From NCBI RefSeq assembly GCF_014646695.1, contig NZ_BMNT01000006.1, forward strand, positions 18,770 through 82,769: a stretch of DNA of 64,000 nt, in the 5' to 3' direction. The stretch is from Sphaerisporangium melleum (GTDB taxonomy: Bacteria; Actinomycetota; Actinomycetes; Streptosporangiales; Streptosporangiaceae). The notes beneath the pieces are model-generated. The model saw nothing but the letters and a program-made list of their open reading frames with translations, was not told the DNA's origin and ran no database searches. The position numbers were made by a program, and so were the translations under genes. This document shows, piece by piece, positions 35,116 to 43,565 of this stretch. The first letter of the stretch is position 1; the number at the start of each line of letters is the position of its first letter.

Positions 35116-36741
35116 TCAGGGGATCAGGACGCCGGGGTTGAGGATGCCGGCCGGGTCGAGGCGCTCCTTGACCGCGCGCAGGATCTCCACCCCCAGCTCG
35201 CCGATCTCGGCGGCGTAGGCGGCCAGGTGGTCGCGGCCCACCCCGTGGTGGTGGGAGATGGTGCCGCCCGCGAGCACGACGGCCTCGTTCACCGCCCGCT
35301 TGGCGGTCGCCCACTGCTCCAGCGGGTCGCCGGCCTGTGCGGTGACCACGGTGAAGTACAGCGAGGCCCCGGTCGGGTACAGGTGGGACAGGTGGCACAT
35401 GACCAGCGGCGGGTTCGCCTGCCCCGCCTCGCCGGCGGGAGACAGCGCGACGCTGAGCACCAGCCGCACGGCGTCGTACAGCCGCGGCAGGCCCGACCAG
35501 AAGCAGGCCGTCTCCAGCGTCTCGACGGTCGCCCCGGCCGCCAGCAGCGCGTCGCGCAGGTAGGGGGCGCTGTAGCGGCCGTGCGCCCACGCCTCCCCCG
35601 GCTCCGGGCCGAGGTAGACCCCGCCGAGCGCCGACAGGGCGCCCGCGGTGCGCTCGCGGCGGTGGGCGACGTCCTCGCCGGTCCCCTCGTACCCGACCAC
35701 GGCCAGGCACCCGGCGTCGGCCTGGACGCCGCCGATCTCGCCGGGCTTGGCCAGGCCGACCATGGTCTCGGTCTCGTCGGACAGGCGCAGCACGGTGGGC
35801 ATCGGCCCGTCCTGGGCCAGGCGCCGCAGGGCGGCCGTCCCTGCCCTGAACGTGGGGAACCGCCACCCCTCGTAGACCTTCTCCGCCGGGGCGCTCCGCG
35901 CGCGCAGCCGCAGCGAGGTGATGACGCCGAAGGCGCCCTCGGAGCCGAGCACGAGCTGGCGCAGGTCGGGGCCGGCGGCGGACTTGGGCGCGCGCCCGAA
36001 CTCCATGGTGCCGCGCGGGGTGGCGACCGTGACGCCGACGACCATGTCGTCGAACCGGCCGTACCCGGCCGACGCCTGGCCGCTGGAGCGGGCCGCCGCG
36101 AACCCGCCGAGGGTCGCGTACTCGTAGGACTGGGGGAAGTGCCCGAGCGTGAGCCCGTGCCCGGCCAGCAACTGCTCGGCCTGCGGGGCGCGCAGCCCCG
36201 GCTCCACGTCCACGACCATCGACTCGGCGTCCACCGACAGCAGCCGGTCGAGCCGCGCCAGGTCCAGGGCGATCACGCCGGCGAAACCCTGCCGGGAGGC
36301 CACGAGCCCGCCGACGACCGAGGTGCCGCCGCCGAACGGCACCACGGCGACCCGGTGGCGGGCGCAGACGCGCAGGACCTCCAGCACCTCCTCGTGCGAG
36401 CCGGGCAGCAGCACCGCGTCGGGGGCGTCCGAGGCGTCACCGGCGCGCATGCGCAGCAGGTCCGGGGTGGACTTGCCGCGGGTGTGCCTGATGCGCGCGT
36501 CGTCGTCGAAGCGCAGGTGCTCGGCGCCGACGACCTTGCGCAGGTCGGCCAGCACGAGGGGGGACAACGCGACCGGGCCGAGCCTGACCTCGCCGAAGCT
36601 CGCCGGCGGCACGGCGGGCGCGCGGACGCCGAGCAGCTCGCTCAGCAGCCTGCGGACGGACTGCGGCAGCTCGGCGGCCTTGGCGGGATCACCCCAGCCG
36701 GACCAGAGCATCGGTTCGGCCGCGGTCTTGGGAGTTTCCAC
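35116..36741 (-). CDS. FAD-linked oxidase, alkylglycerone-phosphate synthase-like
   Basis: The 541-residue flavoprotein has a PCMH-type FAD domain (VAVVPFGGGTSVVGG near residue 140, YEYATLGGFAAARSSGQAS near 212) and a C-terminal FAD-oxidase cap with GGTISHHHGVGRDH near 495. That histidine-rich motif is typical of alkylglycerone-phosphate synthase rather than plain glycolate or lactate oxidases. It is divergent from glpD with 62 bp between, so both probably act on glycerol-phosphate or ether-lipid precursors and share regulation. The exact reaction is not settled. Confidence 0.85.
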   Translation of the reverse strand: METPKTAAEPMLWSGWGDPAKAAELPQSVRRLLSELLGVRAPAVPPASFGEVRLGPVALSPLVLADLRKVVGAEHLRFDDDARIRHTRGKSTPDLLRMRAGDASDAPDAVLLPGSHEEVLEVLRVCARHRVAVVPFGGGTSVVGGLVASRQGFAGVIALDLARLDRLLSVDAESMVVDVEPGLRAPQAEQLLAGHGLTLGHFPQSYEYATLGGFAAARSSGQASAGYGRFDDMVVGVTVATPRGTMEFGRAPKSAAGPDLRQLVLGSEGAFGVITSLRLRARSAPAEKVYEGWRFPTFRAGTAALRRLAQDGPMPTVLRLSDETETMVGLAKPGEIGGVQADAGCLAVVGYEGTGEDVAHRRERTAGALSALGGVYLGPEPGEAWAHGRYSAPYLRDALLAAGATVETLETACFWSGLPRLYDAVRLVLSVALSPAGEAGQANPPLVMCHLSHLYPTGASLYFTVVTAQAGDPLEQWATAKRAVNEAVVLAGGTISHHHGVGRDHLAAYAAEIGELGVEILRAVKERLDPAGILNPGVLIP

Positions 36742-36803
36742 GTCCTACACTGTGACACGCTCCACTCCGGCCCCTCGGCCGGGGCGGCCTTCCGGAGGCG
36801 CCC

Positions 36804-38471
36804 GTGACCCCCTCTGCCAGTTCCTCCCCGACGCCTGAGGGGCCTTCCCTGAACGCCGCCCGGCGGGCGCGCGAGCTGGCCGAGGCGCGCGAGGCGGTCG
36901 TGGACCTGCTGGTGGTCGGGCTGGGCGCGACGGGGGCGGGGGTGGCGCTCGACGCGGCGTCCCGGGGCCTGTCCACGGTGGCGATCGACGCGCACGACCT
37001 GGCGTTCGGCACCTCGCGGTGGAGCTCGAAGATGATCCACGGCGGGCTGCGCTACCTGGCCAGGGGTCAGGTGGGCGTGGCCAGAGAGAGCGCCGTCGAG
37101 CGCGGGGCGCTGCTCGCGCGCACCGCGCCGCACCTGGTGCGCGCCCAGCCGTACCTGCTGCCGCTGACGCCGGAGGTCTCCTCGCGGCGGGCGGCGGTCC
37201 TGATGGCCGGCTACCGGCTCGGCGACCTGCTGCGCCGCTCGGCGGGCACGCCCCGCAGACTGCTTCCCGGCCCGTCCCGGGTGCCGCCGGGTCACGCCCG
37301 CGCGCTGTTCCCCGCGCTGCGCGCCGAAGGGCTGCGCGGCGCGCTGGCCTCCTTCGACGGGCGGGTGGTGGACGACGCCCGGCTGGTGGTCGCGATCGCG
37401 CGCACCGCCGCGGCGTACGGGGCGCGCGTCCTGACGCGGTGCCGCGCGCTGTCGCTGCACGGGGACGGCGCCGAGGTGCGCGACGAGCTGTCGGGTGAGG
37501 TGTTCGCGATCCGCGCCCGCAGGGTGGTCAACGCGGCGGGCGTGTGGGCGGGCCTGCTGAGCCCGTCGGTACGGCTGCGGCCCTCCCGGGGGACGCACCT
37601 GGTGCTGCCCGCCGGTGCGCTGGGCGGGCCGCGGGCGAGCCTGCACGTGCCGATGCCGGGCGGCGGCGCGCGGTTCGCGCTCGTGCTGCCCCAGTCCGAC
37701 GGGCGGGTGTACGTGGGCCTGACCGACGAGCCGGTGGACGGCCCGGTGCCGGACGTGCCCGAGCCACCCGAGGCCGATGTCGCCCTCCTGCTGGAGGTGC
37801 TGAACGCGGTCCTCGCGACTCCTGTGGCCAGAGAGGACGTGGCGGGCGCCTACGCGGGCCTGAGACCGCTGCTGGACGGCGGAGGGCGCACGACCGACCT
37901 CTCCCGCAGGCACGCGGTCATCGCGGCTCCTGACGGCGTTCTGACCGTTGTCGGCGGCAAGCTGACGACGTACCGGCGGATGGCGCAGGACGCCGTGGAC
38001 GCCGCGTTCCCCGGCGCGCCGCCGAGCCGCACGGCGCGGCTGCCCCTGACCGGCGCCCCCGGCGGGCCCCGCGCGCGGGCTCCCGAGGGCTCTGGCGCGA
38101 ACGCGGTGGACGACACGTGGCCGCACTCCGCCGGCACGCGCATCGTGCCGGGCTTCGGCGGCGCGCGGACCGGTCCGGGCGCGCAGGCGGGCCCGGCCGG
38201 CAGGGCGGGAGGGCGGGTGCCGGCCCGGCTGGTGGAGCGGTACGGCACCGAGGCCGCCGAGGTCCACGCGCTCGCGCTCGGCGACCCGGCGCTGGCGCGG
38301 ACCCTGCCGACCGGGGTGACGGTGGCCGAGCTCGTGTGGGCCGTGCGCCACGAGGGCGCGCTGGACGCCGGCGACCTGCTGGACCGCCGCACCCGCGTCG
38401 GCCTGGTGCCCCCCGACCGGGCGGCGGCCCTCCCCGCCGCCGAACGCGTCCTGCGCGAGCACGCCCCCTAG
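36804..38471 (+). CDS. glpD: Glycerol-3-phosphate dehydrogenase (FAD)
   Basis: GlpD oxidises glycerol 3-phosphate to dihydroxyacetone phosphate at the membrane. The 555-residue protein has the FAD site VVGLGATGAGVALDAASRG near residue 37, GTSRWSSKMIHGGLRYL near 70 and the DAO C-terminal domain from about 470. Between the two domains lies a Gly/Ala/Pro-rich insert of about 45 residues not usual in GlpD. GTG at 36804 starts a Ser/Pro-rich tail of about 30 residues. The last 31 bases form the first part of a repeat found twice more downstream. Confidence 0.9.
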   Translation: MTPSASSSPTPEGPSLNAARRARELAEAREAVVDLLVVGLGATGAGVALDAASRGLSTVAIDAHDLAFGTSRWSSKMIHGGLRYLARGQVGVARESAVERGALLARTAPHLVRAQPYLLPLTPEVSSRRAAVLMAGYRLGDLLRRSAGTPRRLLPGPSRVPPGHARALFPALRAEGLRGALASFDGRVVDDARLVVAIARTAAAYGARVLTRCRALSLHGDGAEVRDELSGEVFAIRARRVVNAAGVWAGLLSPSVRLRPSRGTHLVLPAGALGGPRASLHVPMPGGGARFALVLPQSDGRVYVGLTDEPVDGPVPDVPEPPEADVALLLEVLNAVLATPVAREDVAGAYAGLRPLLDGGGRTTDLSRRHAVIAAPDGVLTVVGGKLTTYRRMAQDAVDAAFPGAPPSRTARLPLTGAPGGPRARAPEGSGANAVDDTWPHSAGTRIVPGFGGARTGPGAQAGPAGRAGGRVPARLVERYGTEAAEVHALALGDPALARTLPTGVTVAELVWAVRHEGALDAGDLLDRRTRVGLVPPDRAAALPAAERVLREHAP

Positions 38472-38690
38472 CGGCCGGGCGACACGTACGAGCTCGGGTC
38501 CGGCGGCCTGGCAGTCCGCATGCCACGCGCCTTGCGAACGCGTCCTGCGCGAGCACGCCCCATAGTGGCCGGGCGACACGTACGAGCCCCACGCACGGTC
38601 CGCCGACCCACCGTCCGCCGGCCTCGCGGCTTGCGAACGCGTCCTGCGCGAGCACGCCTCCGGCGCCCCACCCCCATAGCGGCCGGGCGG
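38441..38690. repeat. Three imperfect repeats spanning the glpD end
   Basis: CGAACGCGTCCTGCGCGAGC starts copies at 38441, 38535 and 38634. Each continues to ACGCC and to a block containing GGCCGGGCG; copies 1 and 2 also share GACACGTACGAGC. The first copy includes the last codons and stop of glpD. Spacing is 94 and 99 bp. This looks like duplication of the gene end, later diverged. Confidence 0.8.
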
Positions 38691-39111
38691 ACCCTTGCGC
38701 GGTCCGGCGGCCCCGGGCCGGGTTCTCCTGCCGCGCCGTCCACCGGCCACGCGCCCTTGCGCCGGAGGCCGCGTCCCGCACACGGCGTTGGGACAGGCGC
38801 CCAGAAGCCTTGACAGGGAACTCTCCGAGACCGTCACCGATGCCACCCGGCGGCCCGTGTTGGTACGTCTCGGGACCGCGCTCCGGACCGGCGGCGCTTT
38901 CGGGGGTGCCGTGCCCGTGGTCGTCGTGGGCCGGGGATTAACAAGTGATGGGGGTGCGGGGCAAGTGAAGTACGAAAATCGGACGGTGAGTAATCTCACA
39001 TCCCGGAAACCGCATGTCCTTCCCAGATTCGGACATTCAGCTCAGCTCACGCCTCGCACATGAGCGGCATAACCGTTAGGTTAGTCTTACCTAAGTGATC
39101 GGGGAGGAAGC
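38472..39111. other. 640-bp intergenic region before the iron-regulated gene
   Basis: The left 220 bp carry copies 2 and 3 of the glpD-end repeat. The middle has no frame with proper codon use. The last 150 bp are markedly AT-richer than the surroundings and end in the iron box and promoter of the sucrase-ferredoxin gene. No RNA gene was recognised. Confidence 0.5.
39076..39094 (+). promoter_or_regulatory. DtxR/IdeR-type iron box
   Basis: TTAGGTTAGTCTTACCTAA is a 19-bp dyad matching the actinobacterial iron box consensus TTAGGTTAGGCTAACCTAA at 17 of 19 positions. It lies 17 bp before the GTG start at 39112, overlapping the probable promoter. IdeR/DmdR proteins with bound Fe(II) repress at such sites, so the downstream gene should be induced by iron limitation. 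Confidence 0.9.
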
Positions 39112-40023
39112 GTGACGATGAACCGGGCACGGGGGTGTGATCACCCGGCCGGCTGCCACACGGGAGAGGTTCCCACCCTCGCGAGCGCCACCACCGGCGC
39201 CCGGTTCTGGCTGCTCATCGAGCACCGCGGTCCCTGGGCCGCGCGGCTGGAGGAGTGCGAGCTGCCCGAGCCCGTCCATGAGCTGATCCGCCGCGCGGCG
39301 GATCTCGGCGTGCGCGCCCAGCTCATCCGGCGTCCGCTGCAGCGTCACGCGACGTCCGGCCCGGTGCACGTCATGGTCGCCGATACCACGGCGAGGGAAC
39401 CGTGGATCGCCGAGGGCGTCTTCCTGGATCCGCGCGATCTTGACCTGGGATCTCTCGTGCGCGGAGTGGTACCGGAGTCCTGCATACTGGTGAAGGAGCC
39501 GGTGTTCCTGGTCTGCACGCATGCCAGGCGCAACGCGTGTTGCGCCCGCATTGGTCTTCCCATCGCGCGGGTTTTGGGTGAGAGCCAGCCGGGAAGAGTG
39601 TGGGAAACCACTCATGTGGGCGGCGATCGCTACGCCGCTAACCTCGTGTGCTTGCCACACGGGCTTTACTACGGCAGCATGTCTCAGGCTGCCGCGATCG
39701 CGGCGGCAAACGCGTACCGGCACGGCGAGATCGTTCTCGACCGTTTCCGGGGACGCGCAGGCATCCCTGAGCCATCGCAGGCCGCCGAGCATTTCGTCCG
39801 GGTACATACGGGCGAGTTGTCGGTAGGCGGAGTGGCCGTGGAAACCACCAGGTCGGACGGTGACGTCACCGAGGCGATCGTTCGCCACGGGGACGTCCGG
39901 TTCCGGGTTGCGGTCGAGCGGACGATGTTCGCGCCATGCGGCATCGCGTGCGCCGACACGATCGCGACCTACAGGCTTGCGGCGCTGGAGTCCTTCCAGT
40001 GCGGCACGCCCGTCCTGACCTGA
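39112..40023 (+). CDS. Sucrase-ferredoxin-like protein (thioredoxin-fold 2Fe-2S)
   Basis: The 303-residue protein belongs to the sucrase/ferredoxin-like family, thioredoxin-fold ferredoxins related to yeast Apd1. It has VCTHARRNACCARIGLP near residue 140, WETTHVGGDRYAANLVCLPHGLYYG near 165-190 and CGIACADT near 285. The first Cys set and the His motifs fit a 2Fe-2S site. GTG at 39112 follows GGGGAGGAAGC; ATG at 39118 is possible. The iron box upstream suggests a role in iron acquisition, for example reduction of ferric siderophores. This is inferred from the regulation. Confidence 0.88.
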   Translation: MTMNRARGCDHPAGCHTGEVPTLASATTGARFWLLIEHRGPWAARLEECELPEPVHELIRRAADLGVRAQLIRRPLQRHATSGPVHVMVADTTAREPWIAEGVFLDPRDLDLGSLVRGVVPESCILVKEPVFLVCTHARRNACCARIGLPIARVLGESQPGRVWETTHVGGDRYAANLVCLPHGLYYGSMSQAAAIAAANAYRHGEIVLDRFRGRAGIPEPSQAAEHFVRVHTGELSVGGVAVETTRSDGDVTEAIVRHGDVRFRVAVERTMFAPCGIACADTIATYRLAALESFQCGTPVLT

Positions 40024-40145
40024 GGCTCCAGACGGAGCCGGGAACACCTCGGCCTACCACAGCGTTGGAACAGTCGACGCCACATGCGTCCAATGCGGCA
40101 CAAACCCAGAAATACCTCTCACCTACTCACCTAAGGTGGTTTCTC

Positions 40146-40457
40146 ATGTCTCAGGTACGTCGGCAGATCGCCCGCCCGCGCCCCAGCTGGGGATGGCAGG
40201 ATGACGCCGCGTGCCGGGGAGAGGACCTCGTGCTGTTCTTCGGCCCTGACGGCGAGCGTCAGCCGGAGCGCGACATCCGCGAGCGCAAGGCCAAGGCCAT
40301 CTGTGCCCAGTGTCCAGTCCGTGCAGAGTGCCTCGACTACGCCCTTTCACGTCCCGAGAAGTACGGCACGTGGGGCGGGCTCAACGAGGACGAGCGCGCG
40401 TCCGAGCGCCGTCGGCGCATGCGGCGTGCCGCCAGCGCGGGCATCAGTGCTGCCTGA
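40146..40457 (+). CDS. WhiB-family iron-sulfur regulator
   Basis: The 103-residue protein has the four-cysteine [4Fe-4S] layout: DDAACRGED near residue 22, CAQCPVRAEC near 56-65, the GTWGG turn (usual GVWGG) near 77, and a basic C-terminus (ERRRRMRRA) for DNA or sigma-factor binding. FFGPDGERQPERDIRERKAK resembles the WhiB3/WhiD branch, but the branch is not certain. ATG at 40146 follows AAGGTGG. Wbl proteins control development, redox or antibiotic responses in actinomycetes. A terminator lies 155 bp downstream. Confidence 0.93.
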   Translation: MSQVRRQIARPRPSWGWQDDAACRGEDLVLFFGPDGERQPERDIRERKAKAICAQCPVRAECLDYALSRPEKYGTWGGLNEDERASERRRRMRRAASAGISAA

Positions 40458-40881
40458 ACCCTCCACCGGCATGATCCTCCGGCGTGATCATGCGGCTTTT
40501 CCGCTCCTGTACGCCTCCAGGGCCGAAATTGCCGCATGATCATGCGGGCGCCCTCCTTCGAAGAAGGCGCCCACTGCTCCACCGCCCCTGAACGGGGCGT
40601 CCCGCACCTCACCGCCGAGCCGGCTCCGGCTCGGCGGATCTCTTTTCGTGACGGCCCCGATGGGCCGGTCACCGCGAAAACAGTGACGGCCCGCGACCGG
40701 CAGGCCCGCTCCCGTTCACCCGGGACGGCCCGGCCACGCGGGCCGTTCGCGTATTCCCGGCAGCGACCCCCGCCTCTTCTCCGGCCAGGTGACCAGGGCG
40801 GGCCGGACGCGCGGCGAGCCCCGCGGCGCCACTCCCCCGGCACGCCGGTCCCCCGCCGTGGCGCGGCGGGGGCACCGGCCG
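40458..40881. other. 424-bp region between whiB-type gene and rsgA
   Basis: The region holds repeated GTGATCATGCGG/CCGCATGATCATGCGG elements near 40480-40545, a hairpin GGGCGCC-GGCGCCC near 40545-40572, and the terminator at 40612. GC-rich sequence without a plausible gene fills the rest up to the rsgA stop. Confidence 0.5.
40612..40645 (+). terminator. Intrinsic terminator after the WhiB gene
   Basis: A 12-bp inverted repeat CCGCCGAGCCGG / CCGGCTCGGCGG with a 2-base centre is followed by ATCTCTTTT, one of the few T-runs in the window. It ends the whiB-type transcript on the plus strand. Confidence 0.8.
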
Positions 40882-41982
40882 TCAGGGGCGGTACCTCCCC
40901 CGCACGGACTTGTGGATGATCTTCCACTGCCGGGTGGCCTCCGCCTGGAGCCGGGCGTCGCCGCGCCGGGCCATCCAGGCGGCCTCGCGCTGCAGTTTGC
41001 GCCAGCTCTGCAACCGGCGCTCCGGCAGCTCGCCGGACTCCAGCGCCGCCAGCACGGCACAGCCCGGCTCGCTCTCGTGCGCGCAGTCGGAGAACCTGCA
41101 CTGCTCGGCCAGGTCCTCGATGTCGGAGAAGACCAGGTCGACGCCCTGGCTCATGTCGTACAACCCCACCCGGCGGATGCCGGGCGTGTCGATGACCAGG
41201 CCGCCGCCGGTCAGCGGGATCAGCTCGCGGTGCACGGTGGTGTGCCGGCCCCGGCCGTCGCCCGCGCGCACCTGCTGGGTCTCCATCACCTGCTCACCGG
41301 CCAGCGCGTTGACCAGGGTCGACTTGCCGGCGCCCGACGCGCCGAGGATCACCGCGGTCCGGGAACCGGCCAGGTGGGCGCGCACCAGCTCCACGCCCTC
41401 CCCGGTGATCGAGGAGACCGCGTGCAGTTCGACGCCGGGCGCGGCGGCGGCGACGTCCTGCAGCAGGGACGGCAGGTGCTCGCCGACCAGGTCGGCCTTA
41501 GTGACCAGCACGACGGGCGATGCGCCGCTCTCCCAGGCCAGGGCGAGCAGCCGCTCGATGCGGCCGAGGTCGGCGAAGTCGGTGGCGTGCAGGGCGGGCT
41601 CTGCGACGAACACCACGTCGACGTTGGCGGCGAGCACCTGCCCCTGCGAGTCGCCGGACAGGCCCTCCCGCGAGACGCGCGCCACCCCGCCGCGGACGAA
41701 GGCGGTGCGCCGGGGCAGGATCGCCTCCAGCTCATAGCGGCCCTCGGGCAGCCAGGTGAGCGCGGCCCAGTCGCCGACACAGGGCAGGGCGACCGGGTCG
41801 GCCGCGACCGCCCGCCGAAGCGGCGCGGCGTACCGGGCGTGGTGGTGGCCGTCGGCGGCGATGACGTCCGCCGTGCCGCGGTCGACGCGGGCGACACGGG
41901 CGGGGACGGTTCCGCCCGGAAGGCCTGCGGCCAGGGAGTCGTCCCAGCCGAGGAAAGAAAGATCATGACCAGAAGCGGTCAA
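40882..41982 (-). CDS. rsgA: Ribosome small-subunit GTPase RsgA
   Basis: RsgA is a late assembly factor that checks the 30S subunit. The 366-residue protein has the circularly permuted GTPase order: VTKADL (G4) near residue 160, GASGAGKSTLVNAL (G1) near 215 and DTPGIRRVG (G3) near 265, followed by a C-terminal zinc finger region with CRFSDCAHESEPGC near 295-308. An N-terminal OB-fold (AILPRRTAFVRG) is present. The start is TTG at 41982, preceded at a distance by AAGGG. It is likely transcribed on its own. Confidence 0.94.
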   Translation of the reverse strand: MTASGHDLSFLGWDDSLAAGLPGGTVPARVARVDRGTADVIAADGHHHARYAAPLRRAVAADPVALPCVGDWAALTWLPEGRYELEAILPRRTAFVRGGVARVSREGLSGDSQGQVLAANVDVVFVAEPALHATDFADLGRIERLLALAWESGASPVVLVTKADLVGEHLPSLLQDVAAAAPGVELHAVSSITGEGVELVRAHLAGSRTAVILGASGAGKSTLVNALAGEQVMETQQVRAGDGRGRHTTVHRELIPLTGGGLVIDTPGIRRVGLYDMSQGVDLVFSDIEDLAEQCRFSDCAHESEPGCAVLAALESGELPERRLQSWRKLQREAAWMARRGDARLQAEATRQWKIIHKSVRGRYRP

Positions 41983-42200
41983 CGTAGGGCACCCTTCGGG
42001 AAGGACCGGGTGCCCAGCGGCTTCAGCGCGCTGCGGCCACCCGGGAGGAAACGGACACGGGCATGCTCAGAAAGACCCGCATGATCCTCACCTCCCGTTC
42101 GTCTGGCCGCCTCTGCTCAGATGCGAGGCGGCGCGGCCTGGGCCCACTTTATCGCGGGCCCGGCCGCGCCGGGCAACACAATTTCCTGGCGCGCCGAAGG

Positions 42201-43454
42201 TCAGCTCAGGCCCGGCGCCGGGAACCTGCCGGTCAGCTCGCTCACCTCGCCGTGGACCCGGGTGATGACCTCCTCGGCGTCGTCCTTGGCCAGCGCCGTG
42301 ACGACCTCGTCCATCCAGGCCGCGATCTGCCGCATCTCGGCCTCGCCCATGCCGCGGCTGGTCACCGACGGGGTGCCGATGCGCAGGCCGGACGGGTCGA
42401 ACGGCTTGCGCGGGTCGAACGGCACGGTGTTGTAGTTGGTCTCCAGGCCGGCCCGGTCGAGGGCCTGCGCCGCCGGCTTGCCCGCGACGCCCTTGGAGGT
42501 CAGGTCGATCAGGACGAGGTGGTTGTCGGTGCCGCCCGACACCAGCTCGAAGCCGCGCGCCGCGAGCTCCTCGGCCAGCGCCTTGGCGTTGCGGACCACC
42601 TGCTGGGCGTAGGCCCGGAAGTCGTCGGTGGACGCCTCGCGCAGCGCGACCGCGATGGCGGCCGTCGTGTGGTTGTGCGGGCCGCCCTGCAAGCCGGGGA
42701 ACACGGCCTTGTTCAGCGCCTTGGCGTGCTCGTCGTCGCTGGTCATCAGCATGGCGCCGCGCGGGCCGCGCAGCGTCTTGTGCGTGGTGGTGGAGATGAC
42801 GTCGGCGTGCCCGACCGGCGAGGGGTGGGCGCCGCCGGCGACCAGACCGGCGATGTGGGCGATGTCGGCGGCCAGCACCGCGCCGACCTCGCGGGCGATC
42901 TCGGCGAACGCCGGGAAGTCGATCGTGCGCGGGATGGCGGTGCCACCGCAGAAGATCAGCTTGGGACGGTGCTCCAGCGCCAGGGCGCGCACCTCGTCCA
43001 TGTCGATGCGGCCAGTGTCCCTGCGCACGCCGTACCGGACCGGGGTGAACCACTTGCCGGTGGCCGAGACCGACCAGCCGTGGGTCAGGTGGCCGCCGAA
43101 CGGCAGGCCCATGCCCATCACCGTGTCGCCGGGGTTCAGGAAGGCCATGTAGATCGCCAGGTTGGCCGGCGAGCCGGAGTACGGCTGGACGTTGGCGTGC
43201 GTGACGCCGAACAGCGCCTTCGCCCGCTCGATGGCCAGCGTCTCGATCTGGTCGATGACCTGCTGACCCTCGTAGTACCGCTTACCGGCGTAGCCCTCGG
43301 AGTACTTGTTGGTGAGGACGGTGCCGGTGGCCTCGAGCACGGCCCTGGAGACGTAGTTCTCCGAGGGGATCAGCTTGACGGTGTCGGCCTGGCGGCGCTC
43401 CTCCGCCTTGATCAGCTCGGCGATCTCCGGGTCCACGTTCGCGAGAGAACTCAT
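42201..43454 (-). CDS. glyA: Serine hydroxymethyltransferase
   Basis: GlyA interconverts serine and glycine and charges tetrahydrofolate with a one-carbon unit, in the cytoplasm with PLP. The 417-residue protein has IPSENYVS near residue 30, TNKYSEGYAGKRYYEG near 48-63 and the PLP lysine in STTTHKTLRGPRG (Lys226). Length is standard. ATG at 43454 follows AGGGGTTAGGG. The ZTP riboswitch directly upstream means expression should rise when the purine intermediate ZTP accumulates, a sign of folate one-carbon shortage. Confidence 0.97.
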   Translation of the reverse strand: MSSLANVDPEIAELIKAEERRQADTVKLIPSENYVSRAVLEATGTVLTNKYSEGYAGKRYYEGQQVIDQIETLAIERAKALFGVTHANVQPYSGSPANLAIYMAFLNPGDTVMGMGLPFGGHLTHGWSVSATGKWFTPVRYGVRRDTGRIDMDEVRALALEHRPKLIFCGGTAIPRTIDFPAFAEIAREVGAVLAADIAHIAGLVAGGAHPSPVGHADVISTTTHKTLRGPRGAMLMTSDDEHAKALNKAVFPGLQGGPHNHTTAAIAVALREASTDDFRAYAQQVVRNAKALAEELAARGFELVSGGTDNHLVLIDLTSKGVAGKPAAQALDRAGLETNYNTVPFDPRKPFDPSGLRIGTPSVTSRGMGEAEMRQIAAWMDEVVTALAKDDAEEVITRVHGEVSELTGRFPAPGLS

Positions 43455-43482
43455 GGCCCTAACCCCTTCGTTGGCTAACGCG

Positions 43483-43556
43483 GAGACCCAGGCGCCCGGC
43501 CCCCGACCTCTTCGCTCCCCGGTGGTGGCCCACCCAGACGCGCCAGTCACGTCGCG
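43483..43556 (-). ncRNA. ZTP (pfl) riboswitch upstream of glyA
   Basis: Read on the minus strand, the leader contains GTGACTGGCG, then a GGGTGG/CCACCA hairpin leading into ACCGGGGAGCG, a variable loop, and GCGCCTGGGTC. These are the conserved blocks, in order, of the pfl motif: CGUGACUGGCG, ACCACCGGGGAGC and CCGCCUGGGCA. The riboswitch senses ZTP/ZMP and activates folate one-carbon genes; glyA is a classic target in actinobacteria. It ends 28 bases before the glyA start and begins 10 bases beyond the stop of the preceding gene. Confidence 0.92.
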
Positions 43557-43565
43557 TTTCGACGC

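Noticed and set aside
38468-38743. Arg-rich repeated peptide frame on the minus strand
   Set aside because: It is a by-product of the three DNA repeats at the glpD end; no ribosome site.
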